DNA of 64,000 nucleotides, from the NCBI RefSeq assembly GCF_002240225.1, contig NZ_CP022584.1, positions 2,639,501 to 2,703,500 on the forward strand, written 5' to 3'. The stretch is from Paenibacillus physcomitrellae. Lineage in GTDB: Bacteria > Bacillota > Bacilli > Paenibacillales > Paenibacillaceae. Below the pieces are notes generated by a model. That model ran no database searches, was not told where the DNA came from, and saw only the letters and a program-made list of their open reading frames with translations. Shown here in pieces: positions 18,676 through 27,330 of this stretch (the first letter of the stretch is position 1; every line of letters begins with the position of its first letter). Both the position numbers and the translations under genes were made by a program.

Positions 18676-18691
18676 GTCTGCCTCCTAAATA

Positions 18692-18976
18692 CTACTTATC
18701 GGTATATGATTTAAAATAAGGGGCCAATTTCTCGGCAATTTTGCCGGCTTCTACCTGGTAGGTGCCGGATGCTACCTGGGCCTTCAAATCCTGGATTTTC
18801 TCCGCTTTGGCCGGATCTGTGGCCTTATCCTTGGACTTAAGAAGTTCCAAAGCTTCATTAGAAATCGAAACCTGATCCTGCCGTTTGATCTTCTTATCTT
18901 CAATCTGGCGCTGATGATCTGCTGTACGCTGATAGGAATTTACCGCTCCGAGCCGTCCAATATCATTTATCTTCAC
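18692..18976 (-). CDS. flgM: anti-sigma factor FlgM
   Basis: FlgM holds sigma-D inactive until the hook-basal body is finished, then is exported. The 94-residue protein starts MKINDIGRLGAVNSYQR and has the conserved C-terminal sigma-binding helices (ALELLKSKDKATDPAKAEKI, VEAGKIAEKLAPYF). A GGGGG site precedes the ATG. Its own sigma-D promoter upstream would create the usual negative feedback. Confidence 0.95.
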   Translation of the reverse strand: MKINDIGRLGAVNSYQRTADHQRQIEDKKIKRQDQVSISNEALELLKSKDKATDPAKAEKIQDLKAQVASGTYQVEAGKIAEKLAPYFKSYTDK

Positions 18977-19002
18977 GATTATAGTCCCCCTTCAAAATAA
19001 TA

Positions 19003-19051
19003 AGCCGATAACCTCATAACAAGTTTATCGGCATGGTTTAAAGCAATGTTA
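19003..19051 (-). promoter_or_regulatory. sigma-D promoter for flgM, overlapping a hairpin
   Basis: Minus strand: TAAC (19051..19048), 15-base spacer, GCCGATAA (19032..19025), which is seven of eight with the sigma-D -10 consensus. The -10 also forms the left arm of an inverted repeat GCCGATAA...TTATCGGC (19032..19003) followed by TTATTATTTT, which could act as a terminator for yvyF read-through. Confidence 0.7.
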
Positions 19052-19091
19052 ATAGATATTTAGTCCAAATAATTATAAGAGTTGGACCTGT

Positions 19092-19499
19092 TTAATCCTT
19101 GCGGAATTTGTTTAATGCCCCGTACGTCATAGTCCCCTGGACCTCAGTCTCACCGGACAATTGCTGCGCAGCCGAGCTCAAGTCCTTGGTCAGACGTGAT
19201 CGGCAGCTTTCACACATATTCCCTTCGCGAATCATCGTGACGCTGCATATCTCGCAAGGATACGCCATTCCCGGATTGTTCTCAATGGAAATCCGGCCCT
19301 CACGGATGAATTTGGTAATCTGCTTAATGCTGACCCCAGTAGCATCAGACAGCTGCTGCATATGGGTGCCTTTATTCTCACGAAGATAGGTTTTACATTT
19401 ATCGTATTCAATTTCGATCTCTTTAATACAATCGCCGCACAGACCCATGAAGTTCTTGGCATATAGTTTTCCGCAGCGAGGACAGTTATCCAGATTCAT
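19092..19499 (-). CDS. YvyF-like flagellar-operon zinc-ribbon protein
   Basis: This 135-residue protein belongs to the family annotated as flagellar operon protein YvyF (TIGR03826). It has an N-terminal zinc ribbon (CPRCGKLY...CGDC), an HTH-like segment (LSDATGVSIKQITKFIREGR) and a second Cys pair set (CEICS...CESC). I start it at ATG 19499 (MNLDNCPRCGK), eight bases after GGGG. DNA binding is suggested by the HTH, but its targets are unknown. In Bacillus it lies directly after comFC; here a decayed comF copy is its neighbour. Confidence 0.88.
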   Translation of the reverse strand: MNLDNCPRCGKLYAKNFMGLCGDCIKEIEIEYDKCKTYLRENKGTHMQQLSDATGVSIKQITKFIREGRISIENNPGMAYPCEICSVTMIREGNMCESCRSRLTKDLSSAAQQLSGETEVQGTMTYGALNKFRKD

Positions 19500-19618
19500 T
19501 CTCATTCCCCCACTAACATAGTTAAAAAAAGCTATTACTATATAGATTACTTCATACCTTGCCGTAAGTCTATCCAATCTAACTCTCTATATATCGGAAA
19601 AGAATCACGAAAAATGAA

Positions 19619-20536
19619 TCAGGAACGGGCCCAGGTAAGACTATAAATTTCGGCCTCCCGTCCTATTGAAGAAACCAGCGTTCGCAATTGCTCCGCACAG
19701 GCACCAATCGTGCTGCCTGTTGTATAAATATCGTCAACCAGCAGCAAGCGAAGCGGTCCTGTTTCGTCGGCCGGTCCATTCCTGTTCTGTTCCCTTATCC
19801 GTCCGGTCTCTGGCCTGCCACCACGGCTGGAATTCAGGATGGCTAGCGTATATTTCAACTGTTTTGCGGCTTCCATTTGAGGAACAAATACCTTCTTCAT
19901 ATCTTTAAGGCGCTCTGAACGAGATTTCAAGCTTTGTTTCTCGGTGTCACGGGAGCGCTCCAGCAAAGGGATGAAAGCAGCCGCTCCCGTTCTCTTTGCC
20001 AAATAGTCCGCTGTCGGGTCCAGAATAAAGACGTCGCTGCGCGGAACGGTCACGCCGCGCTCCAGAATGGTTGTCGTGATTAAAATCTGGATCTCGCGAT
20101 TGCGAAATCCCGTTACTTTAGCCGGACGTTCCCCATCCTGTGAAGAAGTGCCTTCTATCCTAATGCCAGGCAGCTTGTCCCGCAGCAGTGCAAGCAGCCG
20201 GGGAATTTGCTGAATCCGGGAAATGAACAGGAAAATTTGTGCGTCCCGCTGCAGCGAACGCTTCAGCTCTGCAATCAAGCTTGCAGGCAGCCGTTGACGA
20301 TTAATATTCTCGTCTGTGCCAGGAGCCTGGATCCTTTTGGGCACCGGAAGCGGGTATCCGTGGAATCTTGCCGGAACTTTAGCCACGCCGCGGCGACCAG
20401 CGGCAACATCCCGCTGGAGCTTCTTGGGCGGAACTGCCGAGAGAAAGATAAAGTGACCGGTGTCCTTTAGCAAGGCTTAGCGGCGTAAGCGACCACGGGA
20501 TCATTGGGGTAGGGAAAAGCATCGATATCATTTTCC
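19619..20536 (-). pseudogene. chimeric comFA'-comFC' pseudogene from a partial duplication
   Basis: Minus strand from 20536: the first ~500 bases match the 3' half of comFA (DAFPY, KDTGHFIFLSAVPPKK, ITTTILERGVTVPRSDVFIL), then the sequence jumps to the C-terminal half of comFC (AKRTGAAAFIPLLERSR... VDDIYTTGSTIGA ... IYSLTWARS). Compared with the intact genes, one base is missing near 20470, giving a TAA. One base is also missing just before the junction (~20027), which happens to put the two parts in one frame; 285 codons (20473..19619) remain open. Conserved helicase motif VI and the ComFC zinc fingers are absent, so no ComF activity is expected. Confidence 0.88.
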
Positions 20537-20642
20537 ACACGTTATTGAATTTTTCTTCTATTAAAAAGGCGGACTCCCTCCTACAGGATCCGCCATTATT
20601 TGTCTCAAGAAATAAATCATTTAACCTCATAAATTTATGGGG

Positions 20643-20864
20643 TCATTTTCTAAAACATCCATAAATAAAAACTAACAATAATATTGGGACGCAAATTGCT
20701 TTCAATTGAGTGGGTACCTCAACTATCAAACTCACTATTATAAACATTATTACAAAACCGACTTCTTCATTTAAAAAAGCAGAGAATGTTTTTTTTCTTA
20801 TACGATTAAAAGTTATCCCAGCATAAAGGAGAAAAATCAAACTGTATCCAATCGTAAAGAGCAT
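20643..20864 (-). CDS. small membrane protein of unknown function
   Basis: This 73-residue protein has two or three hydrophobic segments (MLFTIGYSLIFLLYAGITF, GFVIMFIIVSLIVEV, ICVPILLLVFIYG) separated by a basic loop NRIRKKTFS. The start at 20864 is placed six bases after GAGGAGG; an ATG at 20870 is too close. It lies inside the DNA between the intact and decayed comF copies, is AT-rich compared with comF, and has a hairpin upstream. It could be a bacteriocin-immunity-type or stress protein; I do not recognise it. Confidence 0.6.
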   Translation of the reverse strand: MLFTIGYSLIFLLYAGITFNRIRKKTFSAFLNEEVGFVIMFIIVSLIVEVPTQLKAICVPILLLVFIYGCFRK

Positions 20865-21313
20865 CCCCATCCTCCTCTTCTGAAATTATAAGAAGTCCAC
20901 TTTTGTGGACTTCTTATAATTATACTCAATAAATTACATTTGGCTAACTAAACCATAAGCTTTACTCAAATCAGAATTACAACTTTGATAATTACTGTAT
21001 AGCTCCGCACAAGCTAAACCAATGAAACCCCACAATAGGAGTGCTTGTTCTTAATAATCCGTGTTGCTTGTACATCTTTCTCTCCCATGACTGAATGGCT
21101 CTTCCTACCAACTTATCAAAATTACGATTTCTTAGGTGACCAGCTTATATGACCACTATATAAACCCCAACTTCTTCCAAGTTATTCAGAACTATGGGCA
21201 GCTGCGACTCTGACTATCTCATCGTTGCCTAATAGACATGGCCCGTTTGGCCAAACTGTAATCATTTTTGTAAGAAGTGATCTAACTCTCTATATCAGGT
21301 ACAAAAAAATGAA
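20865..21313 (-). other. 449-base AT-rich gap with hairpin and a possible peptide remnant
   Basis: A strong inverted repeat TATAAGAAGTCCACTTTTGTGGACTTCTTATA lies at 20888-20922. Upstream of it on the minus strand, an open stretch of about 38 codons ending at 20937 reads LLLWGFIGLACAELYSNYQS and continues to SQM before TAA. It has no convincing start or ribosome binding site. At 21283-21345 the sequence resembles 19577-19650, marking the edge of the comF duplication. Confidence 0.45.
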
Positions 21314-22165
21314 TCAGGAACGGGCCCAGGTGAGACTGTAAATTTCGGCCTTCTGTCCCACTGAATACGTCAGCATCTGCAATTGCGCCGCACAAGCCCC
21401 TATGGTACTGCCCGTGGTGTAAATATCGTCTACAAGCAGAAACCGAAGAGGCTTAGGGCGGCTCGATCTCTTTTGCGCCTGAAAAGCATTTGATCTGCTA
21501 ACTCCACAGGACTCCAGTCCTTTAATTAGATGGTTTAAGTGATCTGCCGCTCCCGGTCCAGGTACAAACACCTTCTTCATATCTTTAAGGCGCTCTGAAC
21601 GAGATTTCAAGCTTTGTTTCTCGGTGTCACGGGAACGCTCCAGCAAAGGGATAAATGCAGCCCCCGTTCTCTTCGCCACTGCCTCCGCCAGCTGCTCAGC
21701 CTGATTAAAGCCGCGTTCAAGCCATCTGGATGGACTTACGGGCACGCAGGTAACTGCATCAATCCGCCAGTTCGGGTCCTGCCAGGATTTTCGCATCTCC
21801 TGCTCTAAGCGGTTGTAGGCCTGGACCATCATTTTGCCGAATAAGGGGGCTAAAGTCTCGCGTCCTCTATATTTATACTGCCCAAGCCACTCTCTCATCC
21901 GATCATCGTACAGGACTGCGCTTCGGTTCAAGACAAAAGAACGTTCCACGGCCCAATCCCCGCGTATACAGTCCGGACATCCCATGCCCCTTCCGCAAAT
22001 CGGGCAGCGCGGCACCTTGATCCAGGGAATAGATCCAGCACAAGTGGGACAAAGCTCCGGGAATTCATCTGACATCCGGCGGGTTTGCTTGCCGCAGCCC
22101 AGGCAGATGCTGACGGAAGGCGCAAGCAGGGCGTAAAGCTGTTCTAATAAGGGAATTGAAGGCAT
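21314..22165 (-). CDS. comFC: competence protein ComFC (phosphoribosyltransferase-like)
   Basis: ComFC is needed for DNA uptake during transformation and works with the helicase ComFA. The 283-residue protein has an N-terminal zinc-ribbon region (CLGCGKQ, CPTCAG, CPICGRGMGCPDC) and the PRTase PRPP loop FLLVDDIYTTGSTIGA. AAGGAG precedes the ATG by nine bases. It is intact and follows comFA by 90 bases. Its last ~110 codons are duplicated in the pseudogene at 19.6-20.0 kb. Confidence 0.94.
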   Translation of the reverse strand: MPSIPLLEQLYALLAPSVSICLGCGKQTRRMSDEFPELCPTCAGSIPWIKVPRCPICGRGMGCPDCIRGDWAVERSFVLNRSAVLYDDRMREWLGQYKYRGRETLAPLFGKMMVQAYNRLEQEMRKSWQDPNWRIDAVTCVPVSPSRWLERGFNQAEQLAEAVAKRTGAAFIPLLERSRDTEKQSLKSRSERLKDMKKVFVPGPGAADHLNHLIKGLESCGVSRSNAFQAQKRSSRPKPLRFLLVDDIYTTGSTIGACAAQLQMLTYSVGQKAEIYSLTWARS

Positions 22166-22255
22166 GAGTTCCGGCTCCTTTTCATCTTTTATTTTAGATA
22201 GATTAGTTTAAGTAGTGGACATGCAGGGCTCGGCTTATTCGGTCGTGCATGCAAA

Positions 22256-24499
22256 TTAGATCCCCTTGGCCCTTAGGTAACCTTTACTTAGCGCAATCCG
22301 GTTCATCTGTTTAATTTGCCTGATCGCCCCGCGCTGGGCCGAAGTGGACTGACTTGAGAATAAAAACACTCTGCCTGCCGGGTCCTCCTTGGACCTCCCG
22401 GCTCGTCCGGCCATCTGCACCAGTGATGCTTCGTCAAACAGTCCGCTGTCGGCGTCCAGAATAAAGACGTCACTGCGGGGAACGGTCACGCCGCGCTCCA
22501 AAATGGTTGTCGTGATTAGAATTCGGATTTCACGGCTGCGAAACGCCATGACTTTGGCCGAACGTTCCCCGTCCTGCGAAGAAGTGCCTTCTATTCTGAC
22601 GCCTGGCAGCTTGCTCTGCAGCAACGCAAGCATTGGGGGAATCTGCTGGATCCGGGATACGAACAGGAAAATCTGCGCGTCCCGCTGCAGCGAGCGCTTC
22701 AGCTCTGTGATCAAGCCCGCGGGCAGCCCTTTACGTTTGATACTTTCGGCTGTGCCGGGAAACTGAATCCTTTTGGGCACCGGAAGCGGGTACCCGTGGA
22801 ATCTTGCCGGAACTTTGGCCACGCCGCAGCGACCGGCGGCAACGTCCCGCTGGAGCTTCTTAGGCGGTGTTGCCGAGAGAAAGATAAAGTTACCGGTGTC
22901 CTTACAGCAAGCCTCGGCGGCATAAGCAAGTATGGGATCATTGTGATAGGGGAAAGCATCCAACTCGTCAATAATGACCAGATCAAAAGCTTTGTGAAAC
23001 CGCAGCAGCTGGTGAGTGGTGGCTAATACGAGATTGGCCTGGCTCCACCGGTCTTCGCTTCCGCCGTAAAGGACGCTCATCTTCTGCTCTGGAAAAACCT
23101 TCGCCAGCCGGGGTGCCAGCTCCAGCACTATGTCGCGTCTGGGCGTCGCCACGAGCGCCCGTCCTCCGGCTTCCAGCACATAGGCGAGAAGCGGGAATAT
23201 CATCTCCGTCTTGCCGGCGCCCGTCACGGCCCATAGCAGAAAGCGGGCCGGGTTGCCGGGAACGGCGGAGCGGCGGGCAGGAGGGGCGGGGGACGGTAAT
23301 GCTGCGCACTTGGATCCGGTGGAGGGTGAGGCAGTGAGTATGGTTGGCGACGTTGTAGGCTGTGCGGGAGATGAGCCGGTAGACGGTATGGCCGATGATA
23401 TTGCAGACGATCCAGCAGCCGGGCCAGTGTACGGATTAGCCGGCGGCATGGCTGGCGATACGACAGCGGCGGACGCGGTGGACGGCACGTCAGGCCGCCC
23501 TGTTGGCGACGCGACGTTAGGAACGGTGCGCGGCGCGGCAAGGAAGCGCAGCGCGGCGGCAGCGGCCTCGCGCTGCGCCGGGCTGAGCCCCCACCGATCG
23601 AGCTGGAGATCGGTGGGGGCTTGCGGGGCCGCGCACACTGCCGCGGCCCGGGAAACCGCGCTGCCGCGAAGCAGCAGCGCACAGGAGCGGCTGCGCCCCA
23701 TAGCGAGGCAGGCCTCGCAGTAGGCGCAGCTGCTTTGCCCGCACGATGCGCATGGCGCCGTGCGGGTCACTTCGCTGCCGCAGCGCCGGCAGCGGGGAAG
23801 CGCCGGCCCGCGCAGCAGGCCGGCGAACCAGCGGCGCCGCCCCGCCTGCGCGGGGGCGACGGCCGCCATAAGCGCAGCTCGCCCGGCAAGCTGGGCGAGC
23901 TGCGCTAAAGTGCGCCAGCTGCCGGCCAGCTCCGGCAGCTGCGCATCCAGCAGCCCGCGCAGCTCGGGCTGCAGCAGTGAGCGCCCCGCGGTCAGCGCCG
24001 CGAAGCGCTTTACCTCCCGGGCCGACGGCATCCGGCCCGGCTCGGCATACCCGTGTGCCCCGTCCAGCTCCGGGGCACACAGCTCCCGCCACTGCGGGTG
24101 TACGCCCGCCCTGCGGTTGTATAAACCAAGCGGACAACTTAAGAGGTTGTCCCGTCCGCTCCGCTTCGTGTACCCTTCGCTGGTTACAGCCGCAGGCGTC
24201 TGTCTTTTCTCCAAGCCCGATAATGTCGGGCTATTACCGCCAGCCCGCATCAAGCTGGCCCAATCCTCCCATCCGAACCGGTCGAAACGAGGGTTCGAGA
24301 CAAAATGGTCGCGCCAGGCGGCGGCCTGGCCCAGCGGGATATTTTTCCCCAGCAAAATAAGTTGATCTGCCAGATCATTCCCCCTTGCCCCCTGGTCCGG
24401 AAGCCCGCCTGTCCACCAAAATAAATCGACCCGCAAATCCAGGCTGATATAAGCGCTCCACTTGCCGTTTGACCTCGCTACATACAGAGAAACCTTCAT
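22256..24499 (-). CDS. comFA: competence helicase ComFA, extended form
   Basis: ComFA is an ATP-dependent helicase/translocase for DNA uptake. From ATG 24499 (AGAAGGGGAGAG upstream) it has 747 residues, well above the ~460 of Bacillus ComFA. Features in order: a ~230-residue N-terminal region, a zinc-binding CRRCGS...CASCGQ...CAYCEAC (~237-265), a Pro/Ser/Ala/Thr-rich linker (~326-415), Walker A VTGAGKTEM (~425-433), DELD (~511-514), SATPPKK (motif III) and QMAGRAGRSKED (motif VI). DNA coding for the middle is very GC-rich. An in-frame extension upstream has no RBS. Probably cotranscribed with comFC. Confidence 0.93.
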   Translation of the reverse strand: MKVSLYVARSNGKWSAYISLDLRVDLFWWTGGLPDQGARGNDLADQLILLGKNIPLGQAAAWRDHFVSNPRFDRFGWEDWASLMRAGGNSPTLSGLEKRQTPAAVTSEGYTKRSGRDNLLSCPLGLYNRRAGVHPQWRELCAPELDGAHGYAEPGRMPSAREVKRFAALTAGRSLLQPELRGLLDAQLPELAGSWRTLAQLAQLAGRAALMAAVAPAQAGRRRWFAGLLRGPALPRCRRCGSEVTRTAPCASCGQSSCAYCEACLAMGRSRSCALLLRGSAVSRAAAVCAAPQAPTDLQLDRWGLSPAQREAAAAALRFLAAPRTVPNVASPTGRPDVPSTASAAVVSPAMPPANPYTGPAAGSSAISSAIPSTGSSPAQPTTSPTILTASPSTGSKCAALPSPAPPARRSAVPGNPARFLLWAVTGAGKTEMIFPLLAYVLEAGGRALVATPRRDIVLELAPRLAKVFPEQKMSVLYGGSEDRWSQANLVLATTHQLLRFHKAFDLVIIDELDAFPYHNDPILAYAAEACCKDTGNFIFLSATPPKKLQRDVAAGRCGVAKVPARFHGYPLPVPKRIQFPGTAESIKRKGLPAGLITELKRSLQRDAQIFLFVSRIQQIPPMLALLQSKLPGVRIEGTSSQDGERSAKVMAFRSREIRILITTTILERGVTVPRSDVFILDADSGLFDEASLVQMAGRAGRSKEDPAGRVFLFSSQSTSAQRGAIRQIKQMNRIALSKGYLRAKGI

Positions 24500-24584
24500 G
24501 TTCTCTCCCCTTCTTGTATGGATTCCAAGTCTAATCCCACTGCCAATTCTCCTTAAACTTGCAGCTATCTCTATCCCAGAGCAC

Positions 24585-24630
24585 AAAAAAAGCACACCCC
24601 ACCAAGTCCAAATAACTGGTAGAGTGTGCT
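24585..24630 (-). terminator. intrinsic terminator upstream of comFA
   Basis: Minus strand: AGCACACTCTACCAG...TTGGTGGGGTGTGCT followed by TTTTTTT. It ends the transcript of the membrane-anchored gene and separates it from comFA. Confidence 0.88.
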
Positions 24631-24679
24631 TCACCCGCCGTTTCTCTTTCGTTTCCGAACAGAGAAACCTCTTATGAAA

Positions 24680-25111
24680 TTAAACGACATGTACATAGGG
24701 GATTTTGGCAGCCTCCCCCGGCTTGCGAAGATCGATAAACAGGAAACCCTCCTGCTCCAGCTCCGGTGAATGCTGGGCCAAATCCTCCCGCGACAGCTCC
24801 CCGGAGAAACGAATGACCTGCAGCTCCATTCCTTCCGCACGGTTCATTCGCTCGGCAATTGCCAGTGTATCATCTTCCGAGTGCTCATCAACCAAAGTGA
24901 CCAAATGAGGTTTGCTGCTCAATTTGGCATACCAGGAAATAGCCCGCAAATACCATTCCAGCTGACGTCCGTGATTCCGCGTTACCAATACATAGTGAAC
25001 AAAACGCCGCTCGCCGGCGGCCGAATGGTTCAAAGAACGACGATACAACCCATGCACGGCGAGTGCCGCCAGCGCATATCCGGCAACAATCCATAAAGCC
25101 AACGTGATCAT
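24680..25111 (-). CDS. membrane-anchored glycosyltransferase-like protein of unknown role
   Basis: This 143-residue protein has an N-terminal membrane segment (MITLALWIVAGYALAALAVHGL) and a cytosolic part. That part contains VHYVLVTRNHGRQLEWYLRA and LVTLVDEHSEDDTLAIAER, reminiscent of the start of a GT-A (family 2) glycosyltransferase. It is much shorter than a complete GT2 enzyme and lacks a visible DxD plus acceptor half. AGGGAGGTGG precedes the ATG. It lies between degU and comFA, where Bacillus has an unrelated degV/yviA, so it may be lineage specific. Confidence 0.75.
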   Translation of the reverse strand: MITLALWIVAGYALAALAVHGLYRRSLNHSAAGERRFVHYVLVTRNHGRQLEWYLRAISWYAKLSSKPHLVTLVDEHSEDDTLAIAERMNRAEGMELQVIRFSGELSREDLAQHSPELEQEGFLFIDLRKPGEAAKIPYVHVV

Positions 25112-25382
25112 GGAGTCCACCTCCCTGTCTTGTCGGCGGAACGCTGCTTGCTTATAGCGTATAGCGTTATCCGCCTGCCGCAAAACCTTAGGTTTTAACT
25201 AAGATACTATATGCGGCCACAGGGGGTCCGGTTACTGGGCGGTCCGGTGCTGATCCAAATGAGTTCCTGCTCGGTTCATCCTCTTCGCGAGCTAGCTCCC
25301 AACCAGCGCCTAGGTAGGGCAGCCGGTGGTCTTATGTGCTTGTTTTTACTGCTTAAGTATTTAAACGGTCCGGTATTAGGGA

Positions 25383-26111
25383 TTACAACGTTACCCAGCC
25401 CAATTTGATTGCATTGATAACGGCCTGCGTGCGGTCGTCGACTTCCATCTTCTGCAGAATGCTGCTGACATGGTTCTTGACCGTCTTCTCGCTGATGAAC
25501 AAGTGTTCATTGATCATTTTGTTGCTGCGTCCCTCGGCCATCAGGCGGAGCACCTCGGCTTCACGCCGGGTCAGCGGATTGTCATCGCCGGCCACAAATT
25601 TAACGCCTGCTTCGCGCATCGTGCCATCTTCGGCAATCGCTCCCGTTTCATGCAGATATTCCATCCGGCGGAGCTGCTGAATCAGCTTGCCCGTTACCTT
25701 TGGATGGATAAAAGCATGGCCTTCCGCTACGGAACGAATCGCGTTGATCAGCGACTCCGCCTCCATATCCTTCAGCAGATAACCGGTTGCGCCTTTGCGC
25801 AGCGTTTCAAAGACATAACTTTCATCATCATGAATCGATAAAATAATGACCTTGATATTCGGCATCGCTTCTCGCAGCTGCTCTGTAGCATCAACGCCGT
25901 TCGTTCCCGGCATGTTGATGTCCATCAGCACGATCTGCGGATGGTAACGCTCGCAGGCTTCGAGCACCTGCGACCCGTCACTGCACTCCCCAACAACCTC
26001 GATCTCTTCCTCCATATTTAAAATCCGCTTCAGGCCTTCACGAAACAACTGGTGATCGTCCGCCAAAAGCACCTTGATCTTCGTGTTCTCTTCTACGTTG
26101 CTCTGCTCCAT
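25383..26111 (-). CDS. degU: two-component response regulator DegU
   Basis: DegU controls exoenzymes, competence, motility and biofilm genes. The 242-residue protein has a receiver domain ([14 protein letters not shown]; phospho-acceptor in [10 protein letters not shown]) and a C-terminal LuxR-type HTH ([19 protein letters not shown]... [17 protein letters not shown]). An AAAGGAG site lies within the end of degS, so the two genes are translationally close. Its location beside comF and the flagellar genes matches their known DegU control. Confidence 0.97.
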   Translation of the reverse strand: MEQSNVEENTKIKVLLADDHQLFREGLKRILNMEEEIEVVGECSDGSQVLEACERYHPQIVLMDINMPGTNGVDATEQLREAMPNIKVIILSIHDDESYVFETLRKGATGYLLKDMEAESLINAIRSVAEGHAFIHPKVTGKLIQQLRRMEYLHETGAIAEDGTMREAGVKFVAGDDNPLTRREAEVLRLMAEGRSNKMINEHLFISEKTVKNHVSSILQKMEVDDRTQAVINAIKLGWVTL

Positions 26112-27278
26112 CTATTCTTGCTCCTTTCTCTTCTCTACATTTGTCGGGATATGAATCACAATCTTCGTTCCCTGGTTCTCTGCCGACTCAATTTCCATTC
26201 TGCCATCGAGCAGTTCAACCCGTTCACGCATGCCTATCAAGCCGAAATGAGAGTGTTCTTTGGTCTTCTGCTCAAGCTTATCCACTTTAAAGCCAAGCCC
26301 ATTATCCTGTACCACAATTTTGATCATCTGCGCTTGATAAGTAATTTCGACACCGACAAAAGTAGGATAGGCGTGTTTGGCCGCATTGTTAAGAGCCTCC
26401 TGCACGAGACGGAAGATTGCCGCCTCCATGGCAGACGATAACCGCTGCTCCTTGCCTCTCGTCTCAAAAGTGGTTCTGATCTTGGTCTTCTCTTCGTAGT
26501 CATGAACATATTTGCGCAGCGTTGGAACCAGGCCCAAATCGTCCAGCGCCATCGGACGCAGATTAAAGATGACTTTGCGCATCTCTTCCAGGCTGGATCT
26601 CACCTGCTGCTTCAAATCTATTATTTCGTCCCGTACCATGTTAAAGTCCTGCTTCACTAGCATTCTTTCGACAATTTCCGTCCTAAGCACCATATTAGCG
26701 AGCAGTTGAGCGGGACCATCGTGAATTTCCCTGGAGATCCGCTTGCGTTCTTCTTCCTGAGCCAAAATAATCTTCAGCCCGATCAGCTGTCTGTTCTTGG
26801 CCGACTCCAAAATCCGAGTAACCTGACCCAGCTCACCGGACAGGTACTCCAGCACCACATTCATCTGCGTGCCGATGGTCTCCGCCCGTTCCACGGATCG
26901 CTCGACGTTACGCGCACGCTTCTGAAGTTCGTCCCGCCGGGCCTTCAGATACATCTCTTTCTCCCGGTAGATCAGCAGATCCAACTGCAGCTGCGTGGCC
27001 ATTTCATAGGCCTGCTTGATATCTTCTTCCTTGTAACGCACAAAATCCCGGCTGACTTCCGTCAGCCGGATTCGTGAACGTCGGTAATTCAGCTCAAGCT
27101 GGTCGACTTTCTCAATCGTTTCGGCGGTCTCTTTCATGACCTGCTGAAGCTCAGAGCTCAGCATCTTCAGCTCGGTCTGAGCGGCATCAAGGATTTCGAT
27201 CATCTGCAGCTTGCTGTCCTGCATGACATCTATCGCATTTTTAATGACACGGTCGATCGCATCGGTTTGAAAATCCAC
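26112..27278 (-). CDS. degS: sensor histidine kinase DegS
   Basis: DegS is a cytosolic kinase that phosphorylates DegU. The 388-residue protein has an N-terminal coiled-coil sensor domain (residues ~1-185) without membrane segments, the HisKA_3 H-box RKRISREIHDGPAQLLANMV, and the HATPase domain (EALNNAAKHA N-box; GLGFKVDK; GLIGMRERVELL). The start is GTG at 27278. It abuts degU. Confidence 0.97.
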   Translation of the reverse strand: MDFQTDAIDRVIKNAIDVMQDSKLQMIEILDAAQTELKMLSSELQQVMKETAETIEKVDQLELNYRRSRIRLTEVSRDFVRYKEEDIKQAYEMATQLQLDLLIYREKEMYLKARRDELQKRARNVERSVERAETIGTQMNVVLEYLSGELGQVTRILESAKNRQLIGLKIILAQEEERKRISREIHDGPAQLLANMVLRTEIVERMLVKQDFNMVRDEIIDLKQQVRSSLEEMRKVIFNLRPMALDDLGLVPTLRKYVHDYEEKTKIRTTFETRGKEQRLSSAMEAAIFRLVQEALNNAAKHAYPTFVGVEITYQAQMIKIVVQDNGLGFKVDKLEQKTKEHSHFGLIGMRERVELLDGRMEIESAENQGTKIVIHIPTNVEKRKEQE

Positions 27279-27330
27279 GTAGGCCCAATCTCCATTCTTT
27301 TACATCCGTGTAATGATCAAACCTATCATA

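Noticed and set aside
19588-19600. CCGATATA as a sigma-D promoter for yvyF
   Set aside because: The -10-like element is present, but no TAAA-type -35 lies 15-16 bases upstream and the equivalent position in the comF duplicate is not conserved.
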